A stretch of DNA of 64,000 nt from Gammaproteobacteria bacterium. Lineage in GTDB: Bacteria; Pseudomonadota; Gammaproteobacteria; Pseudomonadales; Ketobacteraceae. The stretch's first letter is position 1; the number at the start of each line of letters is the position of its first letter. Below, one piece after another: positions 9,258 through 23,467 of this stretch. The position numbers were made by a program, and so were the translations under genes. The stretch is from NCBI GenBank assembly GCA_013178375.1, contig JABLXQ010000001.1:186001-250000 (forward strand). Reading direction: 5' to 3'. The notes beneath the pieces were generated by a model. It did no database searches and was not told the origin of the DNA. It saw nothing but the letters and a program-made list of their open reading frames with translations.

Positions 9258-9567
9258 TTGATGTCTCCTGCGGGCTTGCAGCCTTTACTGCAGCCTAGCA
9301 GGTATTATTATTGCTCCACACAGGCAGAACGGAGCTTGGCCGCTCCAGCTTGATTTACTGCCACTAGCATCCGGTTTTGGACTTCCTGTTGATTAATGCG
9401 TCGCGCCAGTGTCGAATTTCTTAACAGATACCGTCAAGATTTCCTGGATTCGAGCGCTATGATACTGATTAATAATGCCATATGATCAGTGGAACGTGGT
9501 TTGCTTACTCAAGCGCACTTTCCTGAATTGGCTATAAAAACAAGAGCATTGCAACGGAGTGAAGAAG
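9258..9567. other. Divergent intergenic region
   Basis: About 310 bases separate the leftward transporter from the rightward PEP-CTERM-like gene, so promoters for both must lie here. The stretch is AT-richer than the genes. No convincing -35/-10 pair at the correct spacing and no perfect operator palindrome could be picked out by eye. Confidence 0.4.
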
Positions 9568-10350
9568 ATGGAAATGCGGAATCAACTGGAGACGGTGAAA
9601 GTGGAACAGATACAGGAATCATCCAGCGGGCTGGTAGCGGGAGCCAAGGGCTGGGGCCGTCGCCTGATGTTACCCGCATTGCTCGCATGCGCGGCATTTT
9701 CGACTAATTCTTACGCGCTGTTGATGAGTCAGGATTCCAGCTACGGCACGGGTTCCATTACTGTTGACACCGATACCGGATTGCAGTGGCTGGATCCGTG
9801 GTTGGGCAACGCGGGCGGCAGCTTCAGTTCCTTCAATGATGTAAAAGCGCAGCAAAGTGCCGGTGGCTATTTTGAAGGTTTTCGTTACGCAACCCGCCTG
9901 GAAGTTGAGACCCTGCTCTTTTCCTCTGTCGGCATCAACGCAGTGACTTCGCAAAGCTCCGGAACTGCCACTTCCAGTGACATCCTGGGCGTTGCCAATC
10001 TGATGTCATTCTTCGATAACACATTTTCACAGGTCTTTGGTCCTGACGCCTACATCAGCATTCTGGACGCCGTGTTTGATGACGGTGCCGGCGGTGCAGA
10101 TGAAACCGTATTGTCCTCCTCGAAGTTTGGTCCGACTCTTGGTGGCGGCACTGTGCAGTTCTACGACAGCCCCAGCCTCACCAGCAATACCAATCCCTAC
10201 GGCCACTGGCTGGTGCGCGATATCAGCATTGCAAGCAGCAGCGTAACGGTTGACGAGCCTCAGGGCCTGTTGCTGCTCGGCATCGCGCTGGCAGCAGCGT
10301 TCGGCTTTGGCAGCCGTAAGCGTTCTTCCCGTCCCTTCGTTGCCGCCTGA
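9568..10350 (+). CDS. PEP-CTERM-like exported protein
   Basis: 260 residues. The start at ATG 9568 has GGAG eight bases upstream; a GTG three codons earlier is possible. An unusually long N-terminal stretch precedes a hydrophobic export segment (LMLPALLACAAFSTNSYA). The mature part begins with VDTDTGLQWLDPW, a phrase common in exosortase substrates. The C-terminus is V-DEP-Q, a 14-residue hydrophobic helix and GSRKRSS, the tripartite PEP-CTERM layout with Asp in place of the first Pro. Such proteins are sorted by an exosortase and often linked to exopolysaccharide; no exosortase is in this window. Function unknown. Confidence 0.7.
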   Translation: MEMRNQLETVKVEQIQESSSGLVAGAKGWGRRLMLPALLACAAFSTNSYALLMSQDSSYGTGSITVDTDTGLQWLDPWLGNAGGSFSSFNDVKAQQSAGGYFEGFRYATRLEVETLLFSSVGINAVTSQSSGTATSSDILGVANLMSFFDNTFSQVFGPDAYISILDAVFDDGAGGADETVLSSSKFGPTLGGGTVQFYDSPSLTSNTNPYGHWLVRDISIASSSVTVDEPQGLLLLGIALAAAFGFGSRKRSSRPFVAA

Positions 10351-10358
10351 AACGCAAC

Positions 10359-10393
10359 GGGGGTAATGGCAGCACCTTGCCACCATTACCCCC
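10359..10393. terminator. Bidirectional hairpin terminator between the PEP-CTERM-like gene and glmS
   Basis: A perfect 11-bp stem (GGGGGTAATGG at 10359-10369 with CCATTACCCCC at 10383-10393) encloses 13 bases. It lies just after the stop at 10350 and 34 bases before the glmS stop, so it can serve both convergent genes. The plus-strand T tract is weak and delayed (CTTTCTTTT at about 10405). Confidence 0.65.
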
Positions 10394-10426
10394 GCCTTCG
10401 GAACTTTCTTTTCGTTCCCGCCTCGT

Positions 10427-12253
10427 TTATTCCACAGTCACTGACTTTGCCAAATTGCGCGGCTGATCCACATCCGTGCCCTTGATGATAGCCACGTGAT
10501 AACTCAGCAACTGCAGCGGAATGGTGTAGACGATTGGCGCCAGCTCCGGCGCCACTTTCGGCACATCCAGCACATGCACATCCTTCTGCTTTTCCACACC
10601 CGCTTCCGCGTCCTGGAAAATAAACAGTTCGCCGCCACGCGCGCGCACTTCCTGCAGATTGGATTTCAGTTTTTCCAGCAGTGAATCCGACGGCGCCACC
10701 GTCACCACCGGCATGTCCGCATCCACCAGCGCCAGCGGACCGTGTTTCAATTCTCCGGCCGGATAGGCTTCGGCGTGAATATAGGAAATTTCCTTCAGCT
10801 TAAGCGCGCCTTCCAGCGCCACCGGATACTGAATGCCACGGCCCAGAAATAGCGCGTGATGTTTTTCCGCGAACAGCTCCGCCATCTGCTCAATCGGCTT
10901 GTTCAGACGCAACGCCGACTGGATCACGTCAGGCAATTGCTGCAGTCCCAGCAGCAGGCGTTTTTCTTCCGTCGCATCGATCGCGTGGAATTTGCCGACG
11001 CCCACCACCAGCAGGTAAAGCGCGGTGAGCTGGGTGGTGAACGCCTTGGTGGACGCCACGCCGATTTCCGGGCCGGCCTTGGTCATGAACGCCATGGCGG
11101 ATTCGCGCACCAGTGAACTGGTGGGCACGTTGCACACCGTCAGCGTGGACAGGTAACCCTTGGCATCGCGCAAGGCTGCGAGAGTGTCGGCAGTTTCACC
11201 GGATTGCGAGATGGTGACGAACAACGTGTTGGGGCGCACCACGGTTTTGCGGTAGCGGAATTCGCTGGCTACTTCGACGCTGCACTGCACACCGGCAATT
11301 CCTTCAAACCAGTATTTCGCCACCAGGCCCGCATGATAGGAAGTGCCGCAGGCGACGATCTGCACCGCCTCGATTTTCGGGAAAATGTTTTTGGCATCCG
11401 GGCCAAAAATATCCACGTTTATGCCGTCAATACTGGTGCGGCCTTCCAGCGTGGCGCGAATCGCGGTGGGCTGCTCGAAAATTTCCTTCAGCATGAAGTG
11501 GCGGTATTCGCCTTTGTCGGCGGAGGTGTCGCCGCCGATGTACTGCTTGATGCCACGCTCCGCCGGACGGCCTGCGCTGTCCTCGATGCGGATATGCTCG
11601 CGGGTGATTTCAGCGATATCGCCTTCTTCCAGAAAGATGAAGCGGGTGGTCACCGGCAACAGGGCCAGCTGGTCGGACGCAATGAAATTTTCCCCCAGGC
11701 CCACGCCCAGTACCAGCGGACTGCCTTCGCGCGCCGCGATCAGACGGGTGGAATCCTTGCCGGTCATCACACCCAGCGCATAGGCACCGCGCAGTTTCGC
11801 AGTGGTGGCCTTCACCGCGCCCATCAGATCCAGGCCCTTGGTGAGTTGCTGGTGAACCAGATGGGCGACGACTTCGGTGTCGGTTTCGGACGTGAACGTG
11901 TAGCCGTCTTTTTCCAGCGACGCGCGCAGTTCTTCGTGGTTTTCGATGATGCCGTTGTGCACCACCGCCACATCCGGGCCAGACATGTGCGGATGCGCGT
12001 TGCGTTCCGCCGGCACACCGTGAGTGGCCCAGCGGGTGTGGGCGATGCCGATGGTGCCCTGCTGCTGGCTTTCCTTGATTGCCGCTTCCAGTTCCCGCAC
12101 CTTGCCGATACGGCGGATGCGATCCACCGGCTGCCCCGCATTGAAACGCGCAATGCCGGCAGAATCATAGCCACGGTATTCCAGCCGCTTCAGACCTTCC
12201 AGCAGGATGGGGGTTACATCACGAGTTGAAACTGCACCAACGATTCCGCACAT
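10427..12253 (-). CDS. glmS: Glutamine--fructose-6-phosphate aminotransferase (isomerizing)
   Basis: Makes glucosamine-6-phosphate from fructose-6-phosphate and glutamine, the first step to UDP-GlcNAc, peptidoglycan and LPS. At 608 residues it has normal length. [12 protein letters not shown] supplies the N-terminal catalytic Cys of the class II glutaminase half. Two SIS domains follow, with the sugar-phosphate motif [11 protein letters not shown] and the C-terminal [13 protein letters not shown] shared by all GlmS. It lies 19 bases (10427-side excluded) downstream of glmU on the same strand, so the two probably form an operon. No glmS ribozyme was noted in this short gap. Confidence 0.97.
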   Translation of the reverse strand: MCGIVGAVSTRDVTPILLEGLKRLEYRGYDSAGIARFNAGQPVDRIRRIGKVRELEAAIKESQQQGTIGIAHTRWATHGVPAERNAHPHMSGPDVAVVHNGIIENHEELRASLEKDGYTFTSETDTEVVAHLVHQQLTKGLDLMGAVKATTAKLRGAYALGVMTGKDSTRLIAAREGSPLVLGVGLGENFIASDQLALLPVTTRFIFLEEGDIAEITREHIRIEDSAGRPAERGIKQYIGGDTSADKGEYRHFMLKEIFEQPTAIRATLEGRTSIDGINVDIFGPDAKNIFPKIEAVQIVACGTSYHAGLVAKYWFEGIAGVQCSVEVASEFRYRKTVVRPNTLFVTISQSGETADTLAALRDAKGYLSTLTVCNVPTSSLVRESAMAFMTKAGPEIGVASTKAFTTQLTALYLLVVGVGKFHAIDATEEKRLLLGLQQLPDVIQSALRLNKPIEQMAELFAEKHHALFLGRGIQYPVALEGALKLKEISYIHAEAYPAGELKHGPLALVDADMPVVTVAPSDSLLEKLKSNLQEVRARGGELFIFQDAEAGVEKQKDVHVLDVPKVAPELAPIVYTIPLQLLSYHVAIIKGTDVDQPRNLAKSVTVE

Positions 12254-12272
12254 GAATTTCAGTCCTGTCGTT

Positions 12273-13649
12273 TCACTTCTTTTTTTCCGGCCGTTTCCAG
12301 CCAGTCACTGTGATCTGTTTGGCGCGTGCCACGGTCAGGGCATTCTGGTCCGCGTCCTTGGTAATGGTAGATCCCGCGCCAACGGTTGCGCCAGCGCCGA
12401 TTTCCACAGGCGCCACCAGCGAACTGTTGGAACCGATGAAGGCACCGTCGCCGATAATGGTTTTGTGCTTGTTGACGCCATCGTAGTTGCAGGTGATGGT
12501 GCCAGCACCCACGTTGACCTTGTCGCCAGTGACGGTGTCACCCAGATAGGTCAGGTGGTTGGCCTTGCTGCCCTTGCCCAGCACGGTATTTTTCGTTTCC
12601 ACGAAGTTACCGATCCTGGCGTGTTCTTTCATTTCGGTGCCAGGACGCAGGCGGGCGAACGGGCCTACATCGCAGTCGGCGCCGATCACGGCATTTTCGA
12701 TGTGGCAGTAGGGCTTCACAACGGAATTATCGGCAATGCTGCTGTTGATAATCACGCAGTTGGCGCCGATCTGCACATTGTCGCCCAGCGTCACGTTGCC
12801 TTCAAAGATGCAGTTGATGTCGATGCAGCAATCCTGGCCTACGCTGACACTGCCGCGAATGTCGATACGGGCCGGATCGATCAGCGTAGCGCCCGCCACC
12901 ATCAACTCGTCCGCCAGCTGCTGCTGGTACATGCGCTCCAGCCGGGCCAGTTGCCGCTTGTCGTTGACGCCTTCCACTTCCACCGGGTTATCCACCAGAC
13001 AACCGATCACCGGCACGTCGTGATCATTGGCCAGCTTCACTACATCGGTCAGGTAGTACTCGCCCTGCGCATTGTTGTTCGTGATCTTGGGCAGCCAGGC
13101 CTGCAGATCCAGCGTGTCCGCCAGCATGATGCCGGTGTTCACTTCGCAGATCTTGCGGATTTCGTCGCCGGCATCCTTTTCCTCGACGATCTCCCGTACC
13201 ACGCCGGCATGATCACGAATGATGCGACCGTAACCTTTGGGATTGGCCAGCTTCACGGTCAGCACGCCGCACTGGCCAGGCGAAACCTGATTCAGAAAAC
13301 GGTTTAACGTGTCATCGCCGGTGAGCGGCACGTCGCCGTACAGCACCAGGGTGCGGGAGTTGTCCTGCAATTGCGGCAGCGCCTGCTTAACCGCATGACC
13401 GGTGCCCAACTGCTCGCGCTGTTCCACCCATTCAATCGGGCTGCCGGGAAACTGGCTGGAAATCTGCTCTTTCACCTGCTCGCCGCCGTGGCCGTACACC
13501 ACGATGACCCGGGTGGCATTCAAGCGCAGGCTGGTTTGCAACACGTGGGACAGCAGCGGCTTTTTGGCCAGAGGCTGCAGGACTTTCGGCAGGCGGGACT
13601 TCATGCGGGTGCCTTTTCCCGCCGCAAGAATGACGACATTCAGATCCAT
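12273..13649 (-). CDS. glmU: Bifunctional UDP-N-acetylglucosamine pyrophosphorylase / glucosamine-1-phosphate N-acetyltransferase
   Basis: 458 residues. The N-terminal uridylyltransferase has [13 protein letters not shown]. The C-terminal half is a left-handed beta-helix of hexapeptide repeats ([15 protein letters not shown] and similar), the acetyltransferase. Together with GlmS it makes UDP-GlcNAc in the cytoplasm. The start at MDLNVVIL (13649) was preferred to 13721, because the upstream extension would run through the hairpin terminator of the atp operon. It sits in the usual place downstream of atpC. Confidence 0.97.
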   Translation of the reverse strand: MDLNVVILAAGKGTRMKSRLPKVLQPLAKKPLLSHVLQTSLRLNATRVIVVYGHGGEQVKEQISSQFPGSPIEWVEQREQLGTGHAVKQALPQLQDNSRTLVLYGDVPLTGDDTLNRFLNQVSPGQCGVLTVKLANPKGYGRIIRDHAGVVREIVEEKDAGDEIRKICEVNTGIMLADTLDLQAWLPKITNNNAQGEYYLTDVVKLANDHDVPVIGCLVDNPVEVEGVNDKRQLARLERMYQQQLADELMVAGATLIDPARIDIRGSVSVGQDCCIDINCIFEGNVTLGDNVQIGANCVIINSSIADNSVVKPYCHIENAVIGADCDVGPFARLRPGTEMKEHARIGNFVETKNTVLGKGSKANHLTYLGDTVTGDKVNVGAGTITCNYDGVNKHKTIIGDGAFIGSNSSLVAPVEIGAGATVGAGSTITKDADQNALTVARAKQITVTGWKRPEKKK

Positions 13650-13688
13650 GGAGAGAGGGAATCCTGTGTTGGGTCCAATCGAACCAAT

Positions 13689-13717
13689 AAAAAAGGGTAG
13701 CCAGGCTACCCTTTTTA
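13689..13717. terminator. Bidirectional rho-independent terminator after atpC
   Basis: GGGTAGCC (13695-13702) pairs with GGCTACCC (13704-13711); the effective loop is CCAGG. The stem is flanked by A6 on the left and T5 on the right, so it is a full terminator for either strand. It lies 49 bases beyond the atpC stop and ends the atp operon before glmU. Confidence 0.9.
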
Positions 13718-13765
13718 GCATGCTTTGGTGATGGTTTCACGGCAAGACCGTGCTGCCTCCACCAA

Positions 13766-14191
13766 TCACTTGCCCAGTTTTTTACGCAACTGCTGGATGG
13801 TACGGAGCTGCGCCGCCGCTTCGGCCAACTGCACTGCCGCGGTGGAGTAGTTGATTTCAGAGGACTGGTTGTGCAGGGCACGACGGGCATCTTCCACCGC
13901 TTGTTGCGCGGCGGCTTCATCCACATCGGCGGCCCGCAGAGCGGTATCCGCCAGCACCGTCACCAGCCTAGGCTGCACTTCCAGCAAACCGCCGGACACG
14001 TAAAACACCTCTTCCTCGCCACCCTGCTTGATGACCCGGACCGGGCCCGGATTAAGCTGGGTCAGCAGAGGGGCGTGACCGAAGGCTATGCCCAGGTCAC
14101 CCATCTTGCCGTGCGCCACCAGCAGTTCCACCAGACCCGAAAAGATCTTGGCCTCGGCACTCACTATGTCGCAATGTACGGTCATTGCCAT
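13766..14191 (-). CDS. atpC: F1F0 ATP synthase epsilon subunit
   Basis: 141 residues; the central-stalk subunit that couples rotation to catalysis and inhibits ATP hydrolysis. [17 protein letters not shown] and [16 protein letters not shown] are the N-terminal beta-sandwich signature; the C-terminal half is helical ([19 protein letters not shown]). Last gene of the atp operon, 33 bases after atpD. Confidence 0.96.
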   Translation of the reverse strand: MAMTVHCDIVSAEAKIFSGLVELLVAHGKMGDLGIAFGHAPLLTQLNPGPVRVIKQGGEEEVFYVSGGLLEVQPRLVTVLADTALRAADVDEAAAQQAVEDARRALHNQSSEINYSTAAVQLAEAAAQLRTIQQLRKKLGK

Positions 14192-14224
14192 GGTTCAAAT
14201 CCCCTCGTTAGGGTTATGGCAGAG

Positions 14225-15634
<1,410 letters not shown>

Positions 15635-15723
15635 TTAAACCAGAAATTGACGGGGCTCTTTCGCAATCACAGTTCGCAATCATTATTCGCAATCTGGGCC
15701 CAAACTGTGCAGAACCTGAATGT

Positions 15724-16584
15724 TTACACGGCTGCGGCGCCGCTGACGATCTCGGAGATTTCCTGCGTGATGGCCGCCTGACGCGCCTTGTTGTAAACCA
15801 GCTGCAGGTCCTTGATCATATTGCCGGCGTTGTCGGTAGCGGACTTCATGGCCACCATCCGGGCTGCCTGCTCGCAGGCATTGTTCTCGATCACGCCTTG
15901 ATAAACCTGGGATTCAAGGAAGCGCACCAGCAGGAAATCCAGGATTTCCTTGGCTTCCGGTTCATAGATGTAGTCCCAGCGGTGCTTGTATTCGGCTTCG
16001 TCCGAGGCTTCCAGTGGCAGCAGCTGACGCGCCACCGGCTTCTGCGTCATGGTGTTGACGAACTCGTTGGACACCAGGAACAGGCGGTCGATCTTGCCCT
16101 GTTCGAAGGAATCAAATGCAACCTTCACCGCGCCGATGAGATCCTCCACGGAAGGGTAGTCCCCCAGTCCGGTCTTGGTCGCCACCACATTACCGCCGAC
16201 AGATTTGAAAAAACTCACCGCCTTGCTGCCAATCAGGGCCAACTCCAGTTCCGCGCCCTTGTCCTTCCATTCCTTGCCCAGGGCAACCACACGCTTGAAC
16301 AGGTTGATGTTCAGGCCGCCGCACAGGCCACGGTCGGTGGATACCACAATCACGCCAATCCGCTTAACTTCACGGTCGGTCATGAACGTGTGACGGTACT
16401 CCGGATTGGAATTAGCCAAGTGATGGATTACATCGCGCATTTTTTCCGCATAAGGCTTGGACGCCGACATGCGTTCCTGCACCTTGCGCATTTTGCTGGC
16501 AGCCACCAGCTGCATCGCAGAAGTAATCTTCTGGGTGTTCTTCACACTGGCAATTTTGCTGCGTATCTCTTTTGCGCCTGCCAT
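15724..16584 (-). CDS. atpG: F1F0 ATP synthase gamma subunit
   Basis: 286 residues. The rotor shaft of F1: two long terminal helices ([20 protein letters not shown] at the start and the conserved [16 protein letters not shown] at the end) around a Rossmann-like middle with [11 protein letters not shown]. Standard length and position between atpA and atpD. Confidence 0.97.
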   Translation of the reverse strand: MAGAKEIRSKIASVKNTQKITSAMQLVAASKMRKVQERMSASKPYAEKMRDVIHHLANSNPEYRHTFMTDREVKRIGVIVVSTDRGLCGGLNINLFKRVVALGKEWKDKGAELELALIGSKAVSFFKSVGGNVVATKTGLGDYPSVEDLIGAVKVAFDSFEQGKIDRLFLVSNEFVNTMTQKPVARQLLPLEASDEAEYKHRWDYIYEPEAKEILDFLLVRFLESQVYQGVIENNACEQAARMVAMKSATDNAGNMIKDLQLVYNKARQAAITQEISEIVSGAAAV

Positions 16585-16638
16585 AGGTCTTACCGTATCC
16601 GGGTTACGGAGCGGACGTTACGCCGCTCCGGGGGAGGA

Positions 16639-18183
<1,545 letters not shown>

Positions 18184-18199
18184 GGTTAGGTCCTCAAAC

Positions 18200-18736
18200 T
18201 CAAGAATTCAATGATTCGGCCAGTCGGGCCAGCTTGCCCTGCACGGATCCGTCAATCACAAGGTCACCTGCCTTGATGATGGCGCCACCCAGAATCGAAC
18301 GGTCGACCGCGGTGGTGACGTTGACTTCCCGGCCAAGGCGTTTCTTCAGGGAAGCAGCCAGTTTGCCGGACTGGTCGGCGCTCAGGGCAAATGCAGAAAC
18401 GATTTCCACATCGACGCTTTGTTCCTTTTGCGATTTCAGCTCTTCGAACAGTGCTGCGATGGCCGGCAAAGCAGCCAGACGCTTGTTACGCGCCAGCAGG
18501 GAAACGAAGTTGCTTCCCGACTTATCCAGCTTGTCCGCGCACAGCTTCAAAAATCCATCCGCCTTTTGTTCGGCGGTGACCTTGGGGTTACCCAGCAGCC
18601 GGGAGACGCTGGCATCACCCGCAACAGCAGCGGCGAAGTTGAGCATCGCCGACCATTGCTTCAGGGCGCCGGATTCGTCAGCAAACTGAAAGGCTGCTTT
18701 CGCGTAGGGTCGGGCAATCGTTGTAAGTTCTGCCAT
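18200..18736 (-). CDS. atpH: F1F0 ATP synthase delta subunit
   Basis: 178 residues; caps F1 and joins it to the b-subunit stator. The N-terminal helical bundle ([15 protein letters not shown]) and the C-terminal signature [20 protein letters not shown] are typical. It lies 11 bases from atpF. Confidence 0.96.
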   Translation of the reverse strand: MAELTTIARPYAKAAFQFADESGALKQWSAMLNFAAAVAGDASVSRLLGNPKVTAEQKADGFLKLCADKLDKSGSNFVSLLARNKRLAALPAIAALFEELKSQKEQSVDVEIVSAFALSADQSGKLAASLKKRLGREVNVTTAVDRSILGGAIIKAGDLVIDGSVQGKLARLAESLNS

Positions 18737-18747
18737 ATCCGTTACCG

Positions 18748-19218
18748 TTACAGTTCAGCTGCAAGCTGCTCAAGCATCTTGCCGTGGGCGGCCTGATCGA
18801 CCGAGGCTGCCAGGATTTTTTCCGCGCCGGCGATGGACAGAGCCGCCACCTGCGCACGCAACATATCCTTGGCCCGGTTCACTTCCCGCTCGATTTCAGT
18901 CTGGGCGGAATGCTTCAGGCGCTCACCCTCGACACGGGCCTGCTCCTTGGCTTCTTCCACCAGCTGATTGGCGCGCTTGTTGGCCTGTTCGATCAGCGCA
19001 GCGGCCTGGTGTTTGGCTTCCCGCAGGGTTTCTGCGGCTTTTTCTTTAGCCAGATCCAGATCCTTGCCTGCCTGATCGGCTGCCTGCAGACCGTGGGCGA
19101 TTTTTTCCTGCCGTTCGTGCATGGCCTTGATCAATGGCGGCCACACGAATTTCATGCAGAACCATACGAAGATGGCAAAGGCGACGACCTGTCCCAGGAT
19201 GGTAGCGTTAATATCCAT
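18748..19218 (-). CDS. atpF: F1F0 ATP synthase subunit b
   Basis: 156 residues; peripheral stator stalk. It starts [20 protein letters not shown], a single N-terminal membrane helix, followed by a long charged helix rich in Ala, Lys and Glu (coiled coil) to the C-terminus. Same length as the Escherichia coli b subunit. Confidence 0.96.
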   Translation of the reverse strand: MDINATILGQVVAFAIFVWFCMKFVWPPLIKAMHERQEKIAHGLQAADQAGKDLDLAKEKAAETLREAKHQAAALIEQANKRANQLVEEAKEQARVEGERLKHSAQTEIEREVNRAKDMLRAQVAALSIAGAEKILAASVDQAAHGKMLEQLAAEL

Positions 19219-19275
19219 ACCAAACCCTCTCGCTCGTTAAAGTAAAAAGAATGTGTTCTTTTTCTGAGCGAAGAC

Positions 19276-19536
<261 letters not shown>

Positions 19537-19566
19537 TTAAAGGTGAATGAAAAAAGGATCAGGTTA

Positions 19567-20851
<1,285 letters not shown>

Positions 20852-20944
20852 TGTTCCAGATAACCCGACATTCAGCAGAAATCCGTACCTTTTGGGCCAG
20901 CCGATCGCTGAGTGCAGGATTCAGGCCTGCGTAAGGCGGAGCCG

Positions 20945-20973
20945 ATTATAGAGACTTTCCCAGGGGCAGGCAA
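20945..20973 (-). promoter_or_regulatory. Sigma70 promoter of the atp operon
   Basis: On the minus strand, TTGCCT (20973-20968) and a perfect TATAAT (20950-20945) are separated by exactly 17 bases. Transcription would begin near 20938, roughly 87 bases before the atpI start codon, and nothing else lies between. Promoter strength and use are inferred from sequence only. Confidence 0.75.
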
Positions 20974-21020
20974 CACGCGGTCCGCGCGGTAGAGGACTGT
21001 TTTGAAGGAAAGAATGGCCG

Positions 21021-21914
21021 TTATTTTATGTGGTCGAGAATGCCGTCCAGTTCGTCCAGGCTGGAATAGCGGATGACCAGACGGCCCTTGCCTTTGGCGC
21101 TGTGCTGGATCAGCACCGGCGCACCCAGTTTGTCGGAGAGATTGTCCTGCAGCAGTTTGATGTCGGGATCCAGGCGGACTTCTCCGCTGGCGATCTGTTC
21201 CTGTTGCAGGCGGCGCACCAGCGCTTCGGTCTGGCGCACGGACAACCCCTTGGCGGCGATGGTGCGGGCGGCTTCGGTCTGCTTGAGGGTATCCAGGGTG
21301 AGAATGGCGCGGGCGTGACCCATTTCCAGATCGCCATGCTCCACCAGCTTGCGAGCCTCGGCGGACAGGCTCATCAGGCGCAGCAGGTTGGTGACGGTGG
21401 TGCGGGACTTGCCCACGGCGTCCGCCACCTGCTGGTGAGTCAGTACGAATTCGTCCTGCAGACGCTGCAACGCGGCGGCTTCCTCGATCGGGTTGAGATC
21501 CTCGCGCTGGATGTTTTCAATCAGTGCCATCGCGATGGCGGCTTCGTCCGGCACGTCGCGAATCAGGCAGGGCACTTTTTCCAGACTGGCCAGCTGGCTG
21601 GCACGCCAGCGACGCTCGCCGGCAATGATTTCATAATTCTTGCCGCCGATCGGACGCACCACGATGGGCTGCATCACGCCCTGGGCCTTGATCGAGGCGG
21701 CAAGATCTTCCAGTGCTTGCGGGTCCATGTCGCGGCGGGGTTGATAACGGCCGCGCTGGAGAAATTCAATCGGCAGGTGGCGCAATTCGCCGTCGAGATT
21801 TTCGCTGGCAGGTACCGGTTGGGCAGGATCGGTCGGCACTTCTTTTTTTGGCAGGGAGGCACTGGCCAGCAGTGCGTCGAGTCCGCGACCTAAACCTTTC
21901 TTCTTGGCACTCAT
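21021..21914 (-). CDS. parB: Chromosome partitioning protein ParB
   Basis: 297 residues. CTP-dependent clamp that loads at parS and spreads on origin-proximal DNA. The N-terminus KKKGLGRGLDALL is the ParA-stimulating segment. IVVRPIGGKNYEIIAGERRWRAS is the ParB/Sulfiredoxin-fold box with the GERR nucleotide motif, followed by the HTH (LTHQQVADAVGKSRTTVTNLL) and a C-terminal dimerisation domain. The start at 21914 has AGG six bases upstream. Its parS targets are present in recF of this window. Confidence 0.96.
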   Translation of the reverse strand: MSAKKKGLGRGLDALLASASLPKKEVPTDPAQPVPASENLDGELRHLPIEFLQRGRYQPRRDMDPQALEDLAASIKAQGVMQPIVVRPIGGKNYEIIAGERRWRASQLASLEKVPCLIRDVPDEAAIAMALIENIQREDLNPIEEAAALQRLQDEFVLTHQQVADAVGKSRTTVTNLLRLMSLSAEARKLVEHGDLEMGHARAILTLDTLKQTEAARTIAAKGLSVRQTEALVRRLQQEQIASGEVRLDPDIKLLQDNLSDKLGAPVLIQHSAKGKGRLVIRYSSLDELDGILDHIK

Positions 21915-21987
21915 GGTTCGCCTTTCTGGTGGTGTGGGGGCCGGCAGGGGGAAGCCCACATTATAAGCGCCCCCCGTAGCGGCGCAA

Positions 21988-22791
21988 TCAGGCGGACAGG
22001 GTTTCCACGACAGGATCGTGCTTTTTCTGTTCAGCGCGACGAATCAATTCGCCGGCCAATGCCAGATAGCAGACGGCGCCGCGGGATTTGGCGTCATATT
22101 CCAGCACCGGCAGGCCGTGACTGGGGGCTTCGGCCAAGCGCACGTTGCGGGGAATGATGGTACGGTAAACCTTGTCGCCGAAATGGTCGGTGAGCTGGCT
22201 CGACACCTGATTGGCCAGGGCAATGCGCGGGTCGTACATGGTGCGCAGCAGACCATCGATTTCCAGCTGCGGATTGAGCACGGCCTTGATTTTCTCGATG
22301 GTGTTGAGCAGCGCGGTGAGTCCTTCCAGCGCGTAGTATTCGCACTGCATGGGAATCAGCACGGAGTCGGATGCCACCAGTGCATTGACAGTGAGCATGT
22401 TCAGCGATGGCGGGCAGTCGATGATGATGTAGTCGTAATCGCCCTGCACTGGCGCCAGTGCGCGTTTCAGGCGCTGCTCCCTGTCATCCATATTCATCAG
22501 TTCCACTTCGGCGGCGGTGAGATCGCCGTTGGCGGCCACCAGGTCAAAACCGGGCGACGTGGTGACGCGGGCCTGTTCGATGGAAAGCTCATCCACCAGC
22601 ACATCGTAAATGGAGTTTTCCAGCGCATGCTTGTTGACGCCACTGCCCATGGTGGCGTTGCCCTGCGGATCGAGATCGATCAGCAGCACCTTGCGTTTGG
22701 TCGCCACCAGCGAAGCCGCCAAATTCACCGACGTGGTGGTTTTGCCCACGCCGCCTTTCTGGTTGGTCACTGCCAGTACCTTGCCCACCAC
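21988..22791 (-). CDS. parA: Chromosome partitioning ATPase ParA (Soj)
   Basis: 267 residues. Deviant Walker A motif NQKGGVGKTTTSVNLAASL, Walker A' LLIDLDPQGNAT, Walker B YIIIDCPPSLNML. ATP-bound ParA coats the nucleoid and, with ParB, moves the origins apart. It starts with GTG after a GAGGAG ribosome binding site. Eight bases downstream of rsmG and 73 before parB, so it belongs to an mnmG-rsmG-parA-parB transcription unit. Confidence 0.97.
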   Translation of the reverse strand: MVGKVLAVTNQKGGVGKTTTSVNLAASLVATKRKVLLIDLDPQGNATMGSGVNKHALENSIYDVLVDELSIEQARVTTSPGFDLVAANGDLTAAEVELMNMDDREQRLKRALAPVQGDYDYIIIDCPPSLNMLTVNALVASDSVLIPMQCEYYALEGLTALLNTIEKIKAVLNPQLEIDGLLRTMYDPRIALANQVSSQLTDHFGDKVYRTIIPRNVRLAEAPSHGLPVLEYDAKSRGAVCYLALAGELIRRAEQKKHDPVVETLSA

Positions 22792-22799
22792 CTTGCTCC

Positions 22800-23456
22800 T
22801 CAGGATGTCTGTGATCCTGCATTTTTCTTGCGAATGTTGATCAGGTGCCGGTCCTCGTGCAGAAAGGGCACGGCGATTTTTTCAATTGCGATGTCGAGTG
22901 TGTCCTGGTCCAGTGCCGCGATTTCTTCGGCGGGAATCTGCCCCTTCAGTGCCAGAAGATAACCACCGGGCTTGAGCAGACGCAAGCAGTGTCCGACGAA
23001 ATCCTGCAGCGACGAGAAAGCGCGACAGGTAATGCAGTCGAATTGCTGCTGTTGCGGCAGTGCTTCAATGCGATCCTTGATGACGCTCAGGTTGTCCAGC
23101 CGCAGTTCGTGTTTCATCTGCAGCAGGAACCGGGTTTTCTTGCCATTGCTGTCCAGCAGGGTCCAATGCTGGTGCGGCCGGCAGATCGCCATGGGAATGC
23201 CGGGCAGCCCCGGGCCGGTGCCGACGTCGAGAATGTCGTTACCCTGCACCGCGCGATGGATGGCCAGGCTGTCCAGCAGATGCTTCACCACCATTTCCCC
23301 CGGATCGCGGATGGCAGTGAGATTATAGGCCTGGTTCCATTTCACCAGACTGTCGAGATAGGCGTTGAGTGTTTGTTGTTGCTGTTCACTCAATGCCAGC
23401 CCCAGTTCGCCGCAGCCTTGCGCCAGTAATTCGCGCTGTTGATTCGTTACTGCCAA
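22800..23456 (-). CDS. rsmG: 16S rRNA (guanine-527-N7)-methyltransferase
   Basis: 218 residues. Methylates N7 of G527 in 16S rRNA using SAM. ILDVGTGPGLPGIPMAI is the SAM-binding motif I, and WNQAYNLTAIRDP is the conserved RsmG N-terminal block. The frame begins with TTG (MAVTNQQRELL), so the start is less certain than the rest. Formerly gidB; lies 11 bases after mnmG. Confidence 0.96.
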   Translation of the reverse strand: MAVTNQQRELLAQGCGELGLALSEQQQQTLNAYLDSLVKWNQAYNLTAIRDPGEMVVKHLLDSLAIHRAVQGNDILDVGTGPGLPGIPMAICRPHQHWTLLDSNGKKTRFLLQMKHELRLDNLSVIKDRIEALPQQQQFDCITCRAFSSLQDFVGHCLRLLKPGGYLLALKGQIPAEEIAALDQDTLDIAIEKIAVPFLHEDRHLINIRKKNAGSQTS

Positions 23457-23467
23457 TGCCGTCTCGC

